Shown: positions 20,077-28,687 of the stretch, in pieces
Position numbering within the stretch: position 1 is the first letter of the stretch
Layout of the letters: each line of letters opens with the position of its first letter
Position numbers and translations under genes: made by a program
IMG/VR virus record: IMGVR_UViG_3300034198_008918
Coordinates: 1-37,442 of that record
Reading direction: 5' to 3' (one strand)
Length of the DNA stretch: 37,442 bases
Source: a virus
The notes under the pieces: generated by a model
Told to the model about the DNA's origin: nothing
Databases searched by the model: none
What the model saw: only the letters and a program-made list of their open reading frames with translations

Positions 20077-21792
20077 TTAGATTAAGATTCCGCCGATAGG
20101 GTTAAGTGTTATAGCCCCAGCTTTAGGAATTTCATTGGTTGCGCACGTAACATTTTGGGTTCCTGTTGTAGACACAGCAGACGTCCACAAAGAGGTACCC
20201 GTAGTGGACCCACTACCTCCTGCAGCAGCGGATAAAGTAATCGTTTTAGCTACCGAATCAAAAGACGAAATAGTTGTACCAGATGCAATTGTTACCGAAG
20301 ACACTACTCCAGCAGCTATTGCTACTTTTTGTCCTACAGCAACATTTAAAAACGAGGATACGTTAGATATGGTTGTACTTGATGCCGTTAAATTACCTGT
20401 AAAGGAAGCATCTGCCCGAGTAAGTAGCGTAATATCCGCCCAAGATAATCCAGGTATTCCGGAAAGCGATGACATTACGTATTGCACTACAAACTGTTCA
20501 GCAAAAATTACGTTATCAAAAGATAACAAAGAGTTTAATGCAGCATACGCTGCGTTTGTAACCGTTGATTGTTTGTATTGGTCAGATATATGCAAATCCA
20601 CGCTAATGTTTATTGGGACGTATTTTGGAGGTAAAATAGTTACCGTAGTTGTTGCTGGAGCTTTATCTGTTAAAAATGCAATTAATTGCGTAGATGCGTT
20701 TGTAAATACTGTATCTCCCGCGCCAGTTACATCTACCCCAGGAGTAGATAAAGCGTTGTCTCCATAAGGAGCCATATACAAAATAATATTATTATAAGAA
20801 CTTCCATCGGCAACTGCTTTTGCTACCGAAGGTACTTGAATAGATAAAGCCGCATAATCTGAAAGAGATACGGCACGGTTTAACGCGCTAAGCGCAAACG
20901 GTGCGTTAAACCTAATACTATCTGTAGATTCTGAATTAGCACCAACAGAAGCGGCTGTTTGATTATTTACTGTAAGTCCAGCTACAACGTTACTAATAAG
21001 ATAATTAATAGTATTTGGTCCTACGTTTCCGTAGGTACCTCCTCCTACACGATAAGAAACATATACAGCTCCAACAGGCGGTATGCGACCACTTATGTTG
21101 TCACCAAAGTTAAGATACGAAATACCATTAGCATCCGTAGAAACAGTGTAAACAGGGTCGTTATATCCAGCATCAATAAGGTAAGGTACTTTTACGTAAG
21201 AAACGCCGTTAGCCACTACAGAAGTTGTGTTTGGAATAAGTGGGTGTTTAGCCAAACTAAAAGTTTGGTAAGCCGTTCCATTGGAGTCTCCAAGGTATTC
21301 ATTTGTTACCGTGTACCCTTGTGTAGCGGATACAGTAGCCGCTCCTTTTACGGCGCCTACTGCTGCAGGCACAGACACGGATGTATCTGTTTCAAAAATA
21401 ACTTGAGTGCTAACTCCGTTAACAGTGGTAGTTGTAGCTACTTTAGTTAAAGCTGGAACGGTAATGATAGAAGCTGTGGAATTTTGAAAAGTAAGGGTTA
21501 CAGTAGAAGGGGCGCCCGAACTAGGGGTGTAATTAAGCATATTTGCAAGAGATAACACGGAGCTACGTTGAGTAGCCGTATTGATGAATCCTTCGTTTGC
21601 TGCGCGGTCGATAGAAAAGTTAAGGCGGTCTGCTTCATAGGCAAACAGCTCAATAAGAGTTATACCAAAATCTGAAGCGTCAGTTGTTGTCCATTCAGGT
21701 AAAAGGGACGGGATAAGAGCAATAAGGTCATCACGAATAGAGGCATAGTCACGAGACGTGTAGTCTACTTGTGGTACATAGTTTGAAGCCAT
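20077..21792 (-). CDS. Baseplate J-like wedge protein
   Basis: This 571-aa protein shows the J-like baseplate pattern: an N-terminal DYTSRDYASIRDDLIALIPS, WTTTDASDFGITLIELFAYE, DRLNFSIDRAANEGFINTAT and a central beta domain (TVTLTFQNS, PALTKV), then VGGGTYGNVGPNTINYLIS and SDYAALSIQVPSVAKAVA. It corresponds to T4 gp6 / P2 gpJ and forms the wedge ring that holds the hub. Its C-terminal part from about 440 has an added beta region rich in Thr, Ser and Ala. The start has CCAGGAGTACTA and overlaps the gp25-like stop (TAATG). Confidence 0.95.
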   Translation of the reverse strand: MASNYVPQVDYTSRDYASIRDDLIALIPSLLPEWTTTDASDFGITLIELFAYEADRLNFSIDRAANEGFINTATQRSSVLSLANMLNYTPSSGAPSTVTLTFQNSTASIITVPALTKVATTTTVNGVSTQVIFETDTSVSVPAAVGAVKGAATVSATQGYTVTNEYLGDSNGTAYQTFSLAKHPLIPNTTSVVANGVSYVKVPYLIDAGYNDPVYTVSTDANGISYLNFGDNISGRIPPVGAVYVSYRVGGGTYGNVGPNTINYLISNVVAGLTVNNQTAASVGANSESTDSIRFNAPFALSALNRAVSLSDYAALSIQVPSVAKAVADGSSYNNIILYMAPYGDNALSTPGVDVTGAGDTVFTNASTQLIAFLTDKAPATTTVTILPPKYVPINISVDLHISDQYKQSTVTNAAYAALNSLLSFDNVIFAEQFVVQYVMSSLSGIPGLSWADITLLTRADASFTGNLTASSTTISNVSSFLNVAVGQKVAIAAGVVSSVTIASGTTISSFDSVAKTITLSAAAGGSGSTTGTSLWTSAVSTTGTQNVTCATNEIPKAGAITLNPIGGILI

Positions 21793-22187
21793 TAGTACTC
21801 CTGGATAACGTCGCCTGAAAGGGTAAGAACACCCGTCTTTAATGAAACTTGGTCGAGTTGCCCATTAGGCAACTGATAGTAAATTGTAACGCTTATGGTG
21901 CCCAGTTGGGAGTCCATAGATGTGACAATATCCTTTAACTTTAAAGTTTTGAGGAAAGCACTAAAGGTATTTTTTACACTTTTTTTAATTACAGCATCTG
22001 CGCCAGCAGAGTTTTCAAAAAGTGCTGATTTTATAGTACCGCCATATTGAGGACGAAATACGCGTTCTCCCAATTGGGTCATTACCGCTGCAATAACTCT
22101 ACTTTGCCAAATCTTTGTAGGGTCAGCAGACGACAAAATAGACCCCGAAGCGTCAATTGAAAAAGGAAGAACAATAGCGCGTTCCAT
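21792..22187 (-). CDS. gp25-like baseplate wedge protein (GPW/gp25)
   Basis: The 131-aa protein starts at ATG 22185-22187 (MERAIVLPFSIDASG), overlapping the upstream TGA and with GGGAG 8 nt upstream; an in-frame ATG 18 nt earlier is less well placed. The family signatures are KIWQSRVIAAVMTQLGERVF, RPQYGGTIKSALFEN and the final beta hairpin TISVTIYYQLPNG. T4 gp25 and P2 W are the wedge components that start sheath polymerisation. Fold is as expected with no active-site residues. Confidence 0.94.
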   Translation of the reverse strand: MERAIVLPFSIDASGSILSSADPTKIWQSRVIAAVMTQLGERVFRPQYGGTIKSALFENSAGADAVIKKSVKNTFSAFLKTLKLKDIVTSMDSQLGTISVTIYYQLPNGQLDQVSLKTGVLTLSGDVIQEY

Positions 22188-22654
22188 CAATATACTCCCA
22201 TCCATACTGGAAAATTAGGGTCTCCGCCTTCAAACATTACCCATACTCCTTGATTAAGTGTAGGCAATTTTCTGTGGGGAGTGTGCTCAGTTCCATTTAC
22301 TTCCAAAGGGTCAGTACTGTCTATATGAGCGTGGTTTAAGTAATTGCTATTTAAAGCCACTACTGTAAGCGCAGGTACCGTAGAAGTTACAGCTACGGAA
22401 CCTCCAAGAGTTCCTGAACCAGAGCCTGAAATTGATACAGGTGTGGTGGTAAGTAATGCGGCCACTTCTGCTGCCAAATGTGGTTTATGGTCAGGATGAT
22501 TAGCATTGTCAGTAACAGGTAGACATGGGTAGGCCCAATTAGTTATATTTGTGTGTAATACTTGTGGAACTTTTAATCTAATTCGATACAACTTATCCGG
22601 GTCTGCGTTGTCTACGCACACTCCCCGGTATATTCCGTAAAAGTGGTTATCCAT
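22187..22654 (-). CDS. Baseplate spike/OB-fold protein (gpV/gp5-type)
   Basis: This 155-aa protein begins HFYGIYRGVCVDNADPDKLY followed by RIRLKVP, the OB-fold start of gpV/gp5 N-termini, and ends QGVWVMFEGGDPNFPVWMGVY, the matching end strand. Between them lies a Ser/Thr/Gly-rich stretch (about 70-100) and a His-rich segment (HAHIDST, EHTPHRKLP). A His-rich apex could bind metal as in spike tips, which is inference. No lysozyme domain or beta-helix is fused. Overlaps both neighbours by TAATG or TGATG. Confidence 0.9.
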   Translation of the reverse strand: MDNHFYGIYRGVCVDNADPDKLYRIRLKVPQVLHTNITNWAYPCLPVTDNANHPDHKPHLAAEVAALLTTTPVSISGSGSGTLGGSVAVTSTVPALTVVALNSNYLNHAHIDSTDPLEVNGTEHTPHRKLPTLNQGVWVMFEGGDPNFPVWMGVY

Positions 22655-23961
22655 TATGCAAGCTTCTTATTAAGCACGACTGCAGGCATGCTTGCACTAG
22701 GAACAGTTGTTTGTAATAAATTACCCGAAACCCCTACCCACTGGTGTGTAGGTGCTGAAGTCACTTGAACTTTAGGAACGTTTTTTACTAAAGATAATGG
22801 GGAAGTAGCGCCTTTTTGTAATGTTGCAGAGCTTTTTTTAAGTACAGTTGTAGGAACAACATTGGTTTGTCGAAGTCCTGGGGTTACAACTCGAGTAATA
22901 GTTTGATTAGGCATTGCTATGTTTTTATTGTCTGTCCATGTAGCAGATAAGCCAAGAGAATCTGAGCCAACTTCTAAAGTAGTTGTATACACCTCTTCTT
23001 TGACAAAGTGTTCAGAAGAAATAACTGTCCAGTAACCTGAATACGCAGGGGTAACTCCGTCAAGATAGATAGGGGAATCAGGAAGAATAGTTGGATTTCC
23101 AGGAATAACAACACTTCCTCTGTATGCGTACCTGTTACGTTCGTCCGCAGCATCTGATTCATATTTAGCAATTTCAAAAGTAGGAGCCACAGTCCCGGTG
23201 TGGTACGAATCAAATATGGGGTCTACCGAAAGCGCTCTGGTAGTTGTGATAAAAAATTGGTTTGTGTTGGCATGGTCAACTGCTGTTTTTCTGTCTACTC
23301 CTGAAATAGCCACAGTTGTTTTTTTAGCATCGGCATATGGAATAGAATCACCAATTAAAGGTTTAAATGAGTAGATACCTGTGGATTTTCCTTCTAGACC
23401 TCCCATAACATAATAGGTGGCGTTTTGTCTCATATCTGTAAAGTCTTGAGTAAGTGGTTGAAAAATAATAGTAGTGTTATCTGATTTTAAAGAGTATCCG
23501 GATTGTTTAGCTAGTTTAACCATAAGCTGCCAGTCGGTCATACCCGCTTGTGAAATTTGGTCGTATACGCGGGGATGCGGAACAGCGATATAAGAAAACC
23601 CATTATCGCTAGCAATATCCGCAATCACTTGGTCAGCAGTTGCATTAGCCCATACTCGTTGTGATTGTTGTTTAAGTATGTAAGAAGGCCCTATTACGGT
23701 TGCTTTTACGTGGTTTAGACTAGGCGATAGGTTTGGCTCAATATGGTGAATGTATCCATTTATTGTTCTAGACGCTCCCAATCCAGAAAGAGTAATACTT
23801 ACAGGAGTACCAGATGAAATGGATTCGTAAGGAACATTCCAATCAGCAAAATAAATATCAGCAATTTCATGTTCGTATCTAGCGTGTGTGTATGTAAACT
23901 CGGCTGCCCTATACAATGGAACATCAAGTGTGGGAAATTGAATATCTAAGTAATTAAACAT
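22654..23961 (-). CDS. Baseplate hub protein (gpD/gp27-like)
   Basis: This 435-aa protein carries the gpD/gp27 hub architecture: beta-rich N-terminus (EFTYTHARYEHEIADIYFAD), a middle domain with VIADIASDNGFSYIAVPHPR and QAGMTDWQLMVKLAKQSGYS, the typical late-hub signature, and a C-terminal beta region (YWTVISSEHFVKEEVYTTTL). The last 80 residues are low complexity and Thr/Val-rich. It forms the trimeric hub beneath the tube and carries the spike encoded by the next gene. Confidence 0.92.
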   Translation of the reverse strand: MFNYLDIQFPTLDVPLYRAAEFTYTHARYEHEIADIYFADWNVPYESISSGTPVSITLSGLGASRTINGYIHHIEPNLSPSLNHVKATVIGPSYILKQQSQRVWANATADQVIADIASDNGFSYIAVPHPRVYDQISQAGMTDWQLMVKLAKQSGYSLKSDNTTIIFQPLTQDFTDMRQNATYYVMGGLEGKSTGIYSFKPLIGDSIPYADAKKTTVAISGVDRKTAVDHANTNQFFITTTRALSVDPIFDSYHTGTVAPTFEIAKYESDAADERNRYAYRGSVVIPGNPTILPDSPIYLDGVTPAYSGYWTVISSEHFVKEEVYTTTLEVGSDSLGLSATWTDNKNIAMPNQTITRVVTPGLRQTNVVPTTVLKKSSATLQKGATSPLSLVKNVPKVQVTSAPTHQWVGVSGNLLQTTVPSASMPAVVLNKKLA

Positions 23962-24232
23962 GAGGTATCTTCAATACTGTGCCCGGCGTTATATTATCAA
24001 AATCATATACTTGAGGGTTGTACTCAGGTATAATCCACCATAAATCAGGACGAGAGTAGTATTGATAAGCAATTGAGTCTAGTCGTTCGCCCGCAGAGTA
24101 AATGTGCTCTGACCAAGTAGATAATCCTGGCGCATCCATTGAATAAAAAACAATAGGGTAGTTATCCCCCGTAGGATAAAAAGCTATGTAGTCTATAAGT
24201 TGATTGTAATATCTGGAATTTTGATAAATCAT
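23954..24232 (-). CDS. LysM-containing baseplate protein
   Basis: This 92-aa protein has a single LysM module with ERLDSIAYQYYSRPDLWWII, PEYNPQV and ITPGTVLKIPHV at about 48-92, preceded by a short N-terminal part with FYSM. Such LysM proteins (P2 gpX, eCIS Afp7-type) sit in the baseplate or tail tube hub. The peptidoglycan contact typical for LysM has not been shown in tails. It overlaps the hub gene by 8 nt and the upstream gene as ATGA. Confidence 0.92.
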   Translation of the reverse strand: MIYQNSRYYNQLIDYIAFYPTGDNYPIVFYSMDAPGLSTWSEHIYSAGERLDSIAYQYYSRPDLWWIIPEYNPQVYDFDNITPGTVLKIPHV

Positions 24233-25446
24233 GGTGTTGTTTTTCCACCCGGAACGTTTGTTGCAGCAGCTCCCGTAGCTTGAGTATTACTGTTAGCATA
24301 TTGAGTGTTTGCCTTAAGGTCTATTGAGATAGCCACGTCTGAACGAATAGGAATCATGTCTCTAGTAAACGCTAAATGAGTAACACCGATGCTTTGAATC
24401 ATTCCAACAAGGCGTTGAGGTCCTAAATCTAATCGAATGACTGTAGGCATTAAATAAGAAATATTAGAGGTGTCTACTCCAAGGTAACTAAACCCATCTC
24501 CGTTAATTGCACGATACAAAAATTCTAAATCAGCTTCCGTTCCTCTTTTAAGCAAATCAGTAATTTTATCATCCATATTTGCAGCAAAATCAGCAGCACT
24601 TCCGGGGGCTTGTCCGTATTGATAATAAGATGCAAACGTATTTGCGTTTGTTGACGGAATTGGCCAACTATCTCTTAAAACTCCAGGATTATTTGCAGGC
24701 CAATTTACAAACAGGGCTTTAGCAGCAGCAAAATCGTTAGTTCTATCTAACCTAAGAGTAAAATTTATAGTTGAGTTAGAAGCCACTAACCCTGTAAGTC
24801 CAGAAGTAGTATCATTTTGGGCGGGAGTAACACCCCAGTTGACTTGCGTATTTTGGCTAAATGTTTCTGGATTCCATACAAATTGAAAACCGTAGTTAGC
24901 TTGATATGTTCCAAGTCCGTTTTGTACTGGTTTTCCGGTTTTAGGGTCAGCTGAGGTTGTAGCCCCAACATATTTACGTCCAACAAATATCAAACCGCGT
25001 CTGCGCGTATGCAGTGCGCTAGCGTCTCCAGGAGCAGTTACGCTATCGGAAACAGAACCAGGGTCTACCGGAAGACTCCATTTATGAGGAGGAAGGTTCC
25101 ATTGATAAGTAGAATCGGGGTCTGTAACAATTGGAGTAATTTGTGTAACAGATGTTGCTTGTTTAACTTTTGAACTAGTAGATGTAGTAGTGGCGTTAGA
25201 AAGGGACAAACGAGTAAGCCCTGCGGTATTAAACGTGGTTTGAACTGTACCCAAAATTGTATGAAAACTTATATTTTTAGGATTAACTGGAGCAAAAGCT
25301 GTATTGTTTAAATTAGTAGGCATACCAAAATTAGTATTAAAAGGGTTTGGAGCGTAAGGGTTGTTAGGGTCCGTTTTGTTGTTAGCGACTTTGGGGGCAG
25401 CTGTTGTGCCGCCTCGTTTAGCTGGTCCGCTTGTTACAGATGCCAT
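24229..25446 (-). CDS. Tail tube initiator or hub-associated protein
   Basis: This 405-aa protein has a disordered, Pro/Asn-rich N-terminus (about 1-120), then a beta-rich domain with HTRRRGLIFVGRKYVG, YGFQFVWNPETFSQNTQVNW and NSTINFTLRLDRTN, and a C-terminal strand set (MPTVIRLDLGPQRLVGMIQS, DMIPIRSDVAISIDL). Its place between the tape measure and the LysM protein is that of T4 gp48/gp54 and of eCIS hub factors. The tube-like beta fold suits this. I could not tie it to a family by sequence. Confidence 0.75.
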   Translation of the reverse strand: MASVTSGPAKRGGTTAAPKVANNKTDPNNPYAPNPFNTNFGMPTNLNNTAFAPVNPKNISFHTILGTVQTTFNTAGLTRLSLSNATTTSTSSKVKQATSVTQITPIVTDPDSTYQWNLPPHKWSLPVDPGSVSDSVTAPGDASALHTRRRGLIFVGRKYVGATTSADPKTGKPVQNGLGTYQANYGFQFVWNPETFSQNTQVNWGVTPAQNDTTSGLTGLVASNSTINFTLRLDRTNDFAAAKALFVNWPANNPGVLRDSWPIPSTNANTFASYYQYGQAPGSAADFAANMDDKITDLLKRGTEADLEFLYRAINGDGFSYLGVDTSNISYLMPTVIRLDLGPQRLVGMIQSIGVTHLAFTRDMIPIRSDVAISIDLKANTQYANSNTQATGAAATNVPGGKTTP

Positions 25447-27722
25447 TAGTGGGTAGCCACCTTTGTAGAAATAGATAGGGATTTAAGCTCATCTTTGATG
25501 GCTTTAGAGATATCTTTTGCAGTAACTTGTGCTCCGTGGGGGACCTTAACTTCAACCGTAACGCCGCCGTAGTTGATAGTCGTTCCAGCGGTATTTGCTG
25601 TTTCTAGTGTACCAGTCTTAGTATTGATGAACGCGTACTTATTGCCAAAATTCATAGAAGATGAAGCAGGATATACAGATGAAGACGTCTCCGCCCCCAT
25701 CCCTAGACCAGAGCTAGACGTTGTTCCTCCCGACATAGCTTCTTTAGAAGAATACCCGCGAAGCTCACTTACGGTAGCCATCGCCCCTACAATCCCGCCT
25801 GTAGCGTATCCAACAGACGAAGGATTATAGCCACCAGCAACAGTGAGCAGATTGGTTAAACTTGTTGTTCCCGTAGCTCCATCAAGGACACGAGAGCAAC
25901 TTGTTACAGAACGCAAATCTACAGAAGCGCGTTTTACAACATCCCCCGTATGAGGGGCTTCAATCATAACTCCGTTACCAGCATAAATAGCCACATGGTG
26001 CGCAGGGTTACCCCAAAACAAAAGGTCTCCGGGTTGCGCGTCTACTGGATTAATTTGCTTACCCATTTTTTGTTGGTCTTGAGAAGTACGAGGCAAAGCA
26101 ACACCAAGTTTAGACATTACAAATCTAACAAAAGAAGAACAGTCAAAGCCTACGGTATCTGTTCCACTTCCCTTTCCTGTAGTTGCTCCACTATTGCTTC
26201 CACCTCCCCAAGAGTAAGGGGTTCCTAGTTGTGTTTGAGCTATAGCAATTGCGGCTTGTCCCGCAGGGGCACCAATAGTCAATGATTTAGAAACAGCACT
26301 AGCAACAGACGCTCCGTGTCCATTTCCGCTACTTCCAGAGGACGCTCCACTAATAGGTGCTTTTCCACCACCAATAATCTTTTTAACAAGTGTAGGAGCA
26401 AACAATCCAAGAGTAAACGCTAAAGCGCCCGTAGCTAACCCTGATAATCCAGCCGTTTCAGCTCCCCCAAGAACTTCACCTTCTACAGCAGCCGTAGCGC
26501 CTAATTTAGCTGCGGTAGCTCCTCGTCCTGTGATAAAGCTACCTATTTTACTAAATACGCTTTTACCAGCGCCAAGTGCCCCACCAATGAGGCCACTAGA
26601 TGCAAGAACAGCAAGAATACTAAGACCAGCTTTACCTATATTATCTGCCGCAAGAGTTTCTGCTTTAGCAAGTTGCTTAACCGCGTCATTAGCCAGCTTA
26701 GAGGTAGCAAGAGTGTCTGACATTCTTTGATTAAACGTGATAAGAAGATTAGAAGCTTCTATAAACCCTTGAGACATGGCGGGAGCAGCTGCTACTTCAG
26801 TACCAAATTTAGAAGCATTTAACGCACTTGCTGAATTTTGAGCAGCTGTAGTTAATCCTGTTTTTGTAGTACTTGCTTGAGTGAGGTTACCGCCTTGAGC
26901 AAATTGCATAGCAGAAGTTTGAAGAGCGGAACGAAGGTTCTGGTCATTACCAGCAACAAAATCTAAGAAGTTAGAAAGTCCATTACCGGATTGAGAACCG
27001 ATAGCTACATCTTTAGCTGTTAACTTTTTACCAGCATTTTGAGAAGCAAAATTGTATACCTGCTTAAAAATATCTGCAGGGTTATTCATTCCTCCATTGG
27101 CATTACGCACATTAATACCAAACATGCGAAGCCTATTTACAGTCCCTGCTTGGTCAAGACCAACAGCTGCCTGCATGGCCGTAGTAGAGCTTCCTGTCAC
27201 ATTTGAAATATCTCTTACACCGTTAAGAACTCCGTTGTATCCCGGGAGAGCAGGCATTAATCCACCAGCAGTTCCCAGCGATACTGCTTGAATCATGTCT
27301 TGTGGACTTACGTTTTGACCACCACGCATGGCAGCTTGAATGGTTGTCCCAGGATTGGACATTCCTGAAAAGCGTGCTTGAGAAGTTAAAAGTTGAGTGC
27401 TAAGAACGTCTTGAACGCTAGGAAGTGCTTGAGCTGCGCCAGAAGCTAAACCGGCTACCGTTGCTACGGTTCGTTTTACAAAGCTACCAACATTGGCGAT
27501 AACGCCTGCGCCTCCACCGCCATTAGTGAATGTACCTGTAGTGGTTAGTCCACCGGCACCCCCGCCAGCACCCATTTGTGGTATGCCAAATGCTTTAAGA
27601 ATTGCATTAGCTTTTTGAAGAGTTACATCAAGTTCTTTATTGAACTTAGCTTGTTTAGCAGTATTATTATCAATATTGCTAGACAGTTTTTGACCTGAGG
27701 AGCTACCTGGTGTATCAGCCAT
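25446..27722 (-). CDS. Tape measure protein with embedded NlpC/P60 peptidase
   Basis: This 758-aa protein has a Gly/Asn-rich N-terminus, long helical stretches (130-450), two hydrophobic segments (365-390, 430-450) and then an NlpC/P60 domain (about 485-615). Catalytic residues are visible: C528 in GFDCSSFV, H576 in HHVAIY, H591 in EAPHTG. The domain should cleave peptidoglycan stems as DNA enters. The C-terminus ends with a hydrophobic strand and a helix (TAKDISKAIKDELKSLS). Length sets the tail length; 758 aa suggests a moderate tail. AAGGGATAATCC precedes the ATG. Confidence 0.93.
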   Translation of the reverse strand: MADTPGSSSGQKLSSNIDNNTAKQAKFNKELDVTLQKANAILKAFGIPQMGAGGGAGGLTTTGTFTNGGGGAGVIANVGSFVKRTVATVAGLASGAAQALPSVQDVLSTQLLTSQARFSGMSNPGTTIQAAMRGGQNVSPQDMIQAVSLGTAGGLMPALPGYNGVLNGVRDISNVTGSSTTAMQAAVGLDQAGTVNRLRMFGINVRNANGGMNNPADIFKQVYNFASQNAGKKLTAKDVAIGSQSGNGLSNFLDFVAGNDQNLRSALQTSAMQFAQGGNLTQASTTKTGLTTAAQNSASALNASKFGTEVAAAPAMSQGFIEASNLLITFNQRMSDTLATSKLANDAVKQLAKAETLAADNIGKAGLSILAVLASSGLIGGALGAGKSVFSKIGSFITGRGATAAKLGATAAVEGEVLGGAETAGLSGLATGALAFTLGLFAPTLVKKIIGGGKAPISGASSGSSGNGHGASVASAVSKSLTIGAPAGQAAIAIAQTQLGTPYSWGGGSNSGATTGKGSGTDTVGFDCSSFVRFVMSKLGVALPRTSQDQQKMGKQINPVDAQPGDLLFWGNPAHHVAIYAGNGVMIEAPHTGDVVKRASVDLRSVTSCSRVLDGATGTTSLTNLLTVAGGYNPSSVGYATGGIVGAMATVSELRGYSSKEAMSGGTTSSSGLGMGAETSSSVYPASSSMNFGNKYAFINTKTGTLETANTAGTTINYGGVTVEVKVPHGAQVTAKDISKAIKDELKSLSISTKVATH

Positions 27723-27734
27723 GGATTATCCCTT

Positions 27735-27923
27735 CTACGGTCTCGCGGCTCTTTCAAGCCAGTTAGTGCGTTCTCTAAAAGACAATGAACGTATATCGTT
27801 CAAAGTCCAACCTGTAAATGCACGAGTTAGTAGTTCGTATTGGTCCATTAAGTACTCGTAATCGTTAGCGTTATAAGCGAAACAAAGCCGCGATACTAAG
27901 TGGAGTTTCCATAGATTCTCCAC
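27735..27923 (-). CDS. Downstream half of the assembly chaperone (frame +1)
   Basis: Only 62 codons from GTG 27921-27923; the first 18 codons overlap the end of the upstream gene. From AYNANDYEYLMDQYELLTRA on, the sequence reads like the C-terminal helices of a T4 gp26-type hub assembly protein, including LNDIRSLSFRERTNWLERAA. Translation alone would need GTG 27923 (only GAGG close by) or ATG 27848 (no ribosome site). I take it as the second half of a frameshifted product; independent initiation is not excluded. Confidence 0.6.
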   Translation of the reverse strand: MENLWKLHLVSRLCFAYNANDYEYLMDQYELLTRAFTGWTLNDIRSLSFRERTNWLERAARP

Positions 27924-28665
27924 ATGCCTCGCAGTTCTTTGTCACCTCCCCAAGGCGTGGGCCTGGGTTATGTTCAACAATCTCTGCAATAAGCTTTTCA
28001 CGGTCAGCCATTCCAAGCTTCAATACCGAAGCATTTCCTGTAGCAACTTGCCCGTTAATCGTTAATACGCATCCAGCTAACAACACAGTACTAAGCTCAG
28101 CAACTGTTTTGTCAGTAGACTCAATAAGTTTTTTCTGTGTGGTTCCTGTAGGTAATCCTAGAACTACTGGTCCAACTTTTGTTTCTACTGTCCATTGACG
28201 GTCTTCCATAGGATTATCTAATTCAGTTAGCGGGATATCATTAACTAAATCAATGTCTAGTACTTGTTCTTTTCCGCAACTTGTGCAAAAAGCGCGATAT
28301 TCTGCTAAATCACCAAAAGTGATTCTACGAATTGCTAAAAGCAAAGCATCTCTGTCTGCTGATAGCATATTGTCTAAAGCATCTTTAGCCACTGGCTCTC
28401 CGCCAATACTCACTACTCCTCTTTGAAGAATAGTGACTAAAGACTTTCCTAATGAACCTGAACGAGAAATAGATTCCTCATCAGCGCCATTAAGCTCCCT
28501 AACCTCTGCATATTTATGAAGCACTCCGCCTGGGGCGATAAAGCCGCCAGGCAGAGTAACCTCAGTATTAGAAGGCGGGATAGTTGCTACTTTAACAGGA
28601 GCGTCATTGCTGACCTCGGCTATAGCAGCGTTTACTACCTTTGGGTCCGAACTAAGTGTTGTCAC
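27871..28665 (-). CDS. Baseplate hub / tail assembly chaperone, zinc-bearing (gp26-type), upstream half
   Basis: This 264-aa protein starts at GTG (28663-28665) with AAGGAGC upstream. N-terminal half: VTLPGGFIAPGG, EVRELNGADEE and helical regions (LLLAIRRITFGDLAEY). Two CxxC pairs, C127-x2-C130 and C245-x2-C248, would hold one zinc. Size, CxxC pairs and position before the tape measure match T4-type gp26 (and the analogous lambda G gene). It stops after SIAALFRL, whereas the fold seems to go on in the +1 frame. It probably acts as a chaperone rather than a virion part. Confidence 0.78.
   Translation of the reverse strand: MTTLSSDPKVVNAAIAEVSNDAPVKVATIPPSNTEVTLPGGFIAPGGVLHKYAEVRELNGADEESISRSGSLGKSLVTILQRGVVSIGGEPVAKDALDNMLSADRDALLLAIRRITFGDLAEYRAFCTSCGKEQVLDIDLVNDIPLTELDNPMEDRQWTVETKVGPVVLGLPTGTTQKKLIESTDKTVAELSTVLLAGCVLTINGQVATGNASVLKLGMADREKLIAEIVEHNPGPRLGEVTKNCEACGESMETPLSIAALFRL
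27879..27882 (-). other. Candidate +1 frameshift site TTT-C
   Basis: At 27882-27880 the upstream frame reads TTT followed by C (27879). A Phe-tRNA could slip +1 from TTT to TTC; the next codons are GCT TAT AAC (Ala-Tyr-Asn), in the frame of 27735-27923. The upstream frame otherwise meets TAA two codons later (27873-27871). The fusion would have about 309 residues. Confidence 0.45.
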
Positions 28666-28687
28666 GAATATTGCTCCTTAAAATAGA

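Noticed and set aside
20135-21450. Long plus-strand open frames opposite the baseplate J gene
   Set aside because: They are antisense to a well-supported gene, lack ribosome sites and have no recognisable domains.
27879-27882. -1 frameshift as in lambda G/GT
   Set aside because: The downstream frame is reached by +1 (or -2) from the upstream frame, not -1, and no X-XXY-YYZ heptamer is in register near the stop.
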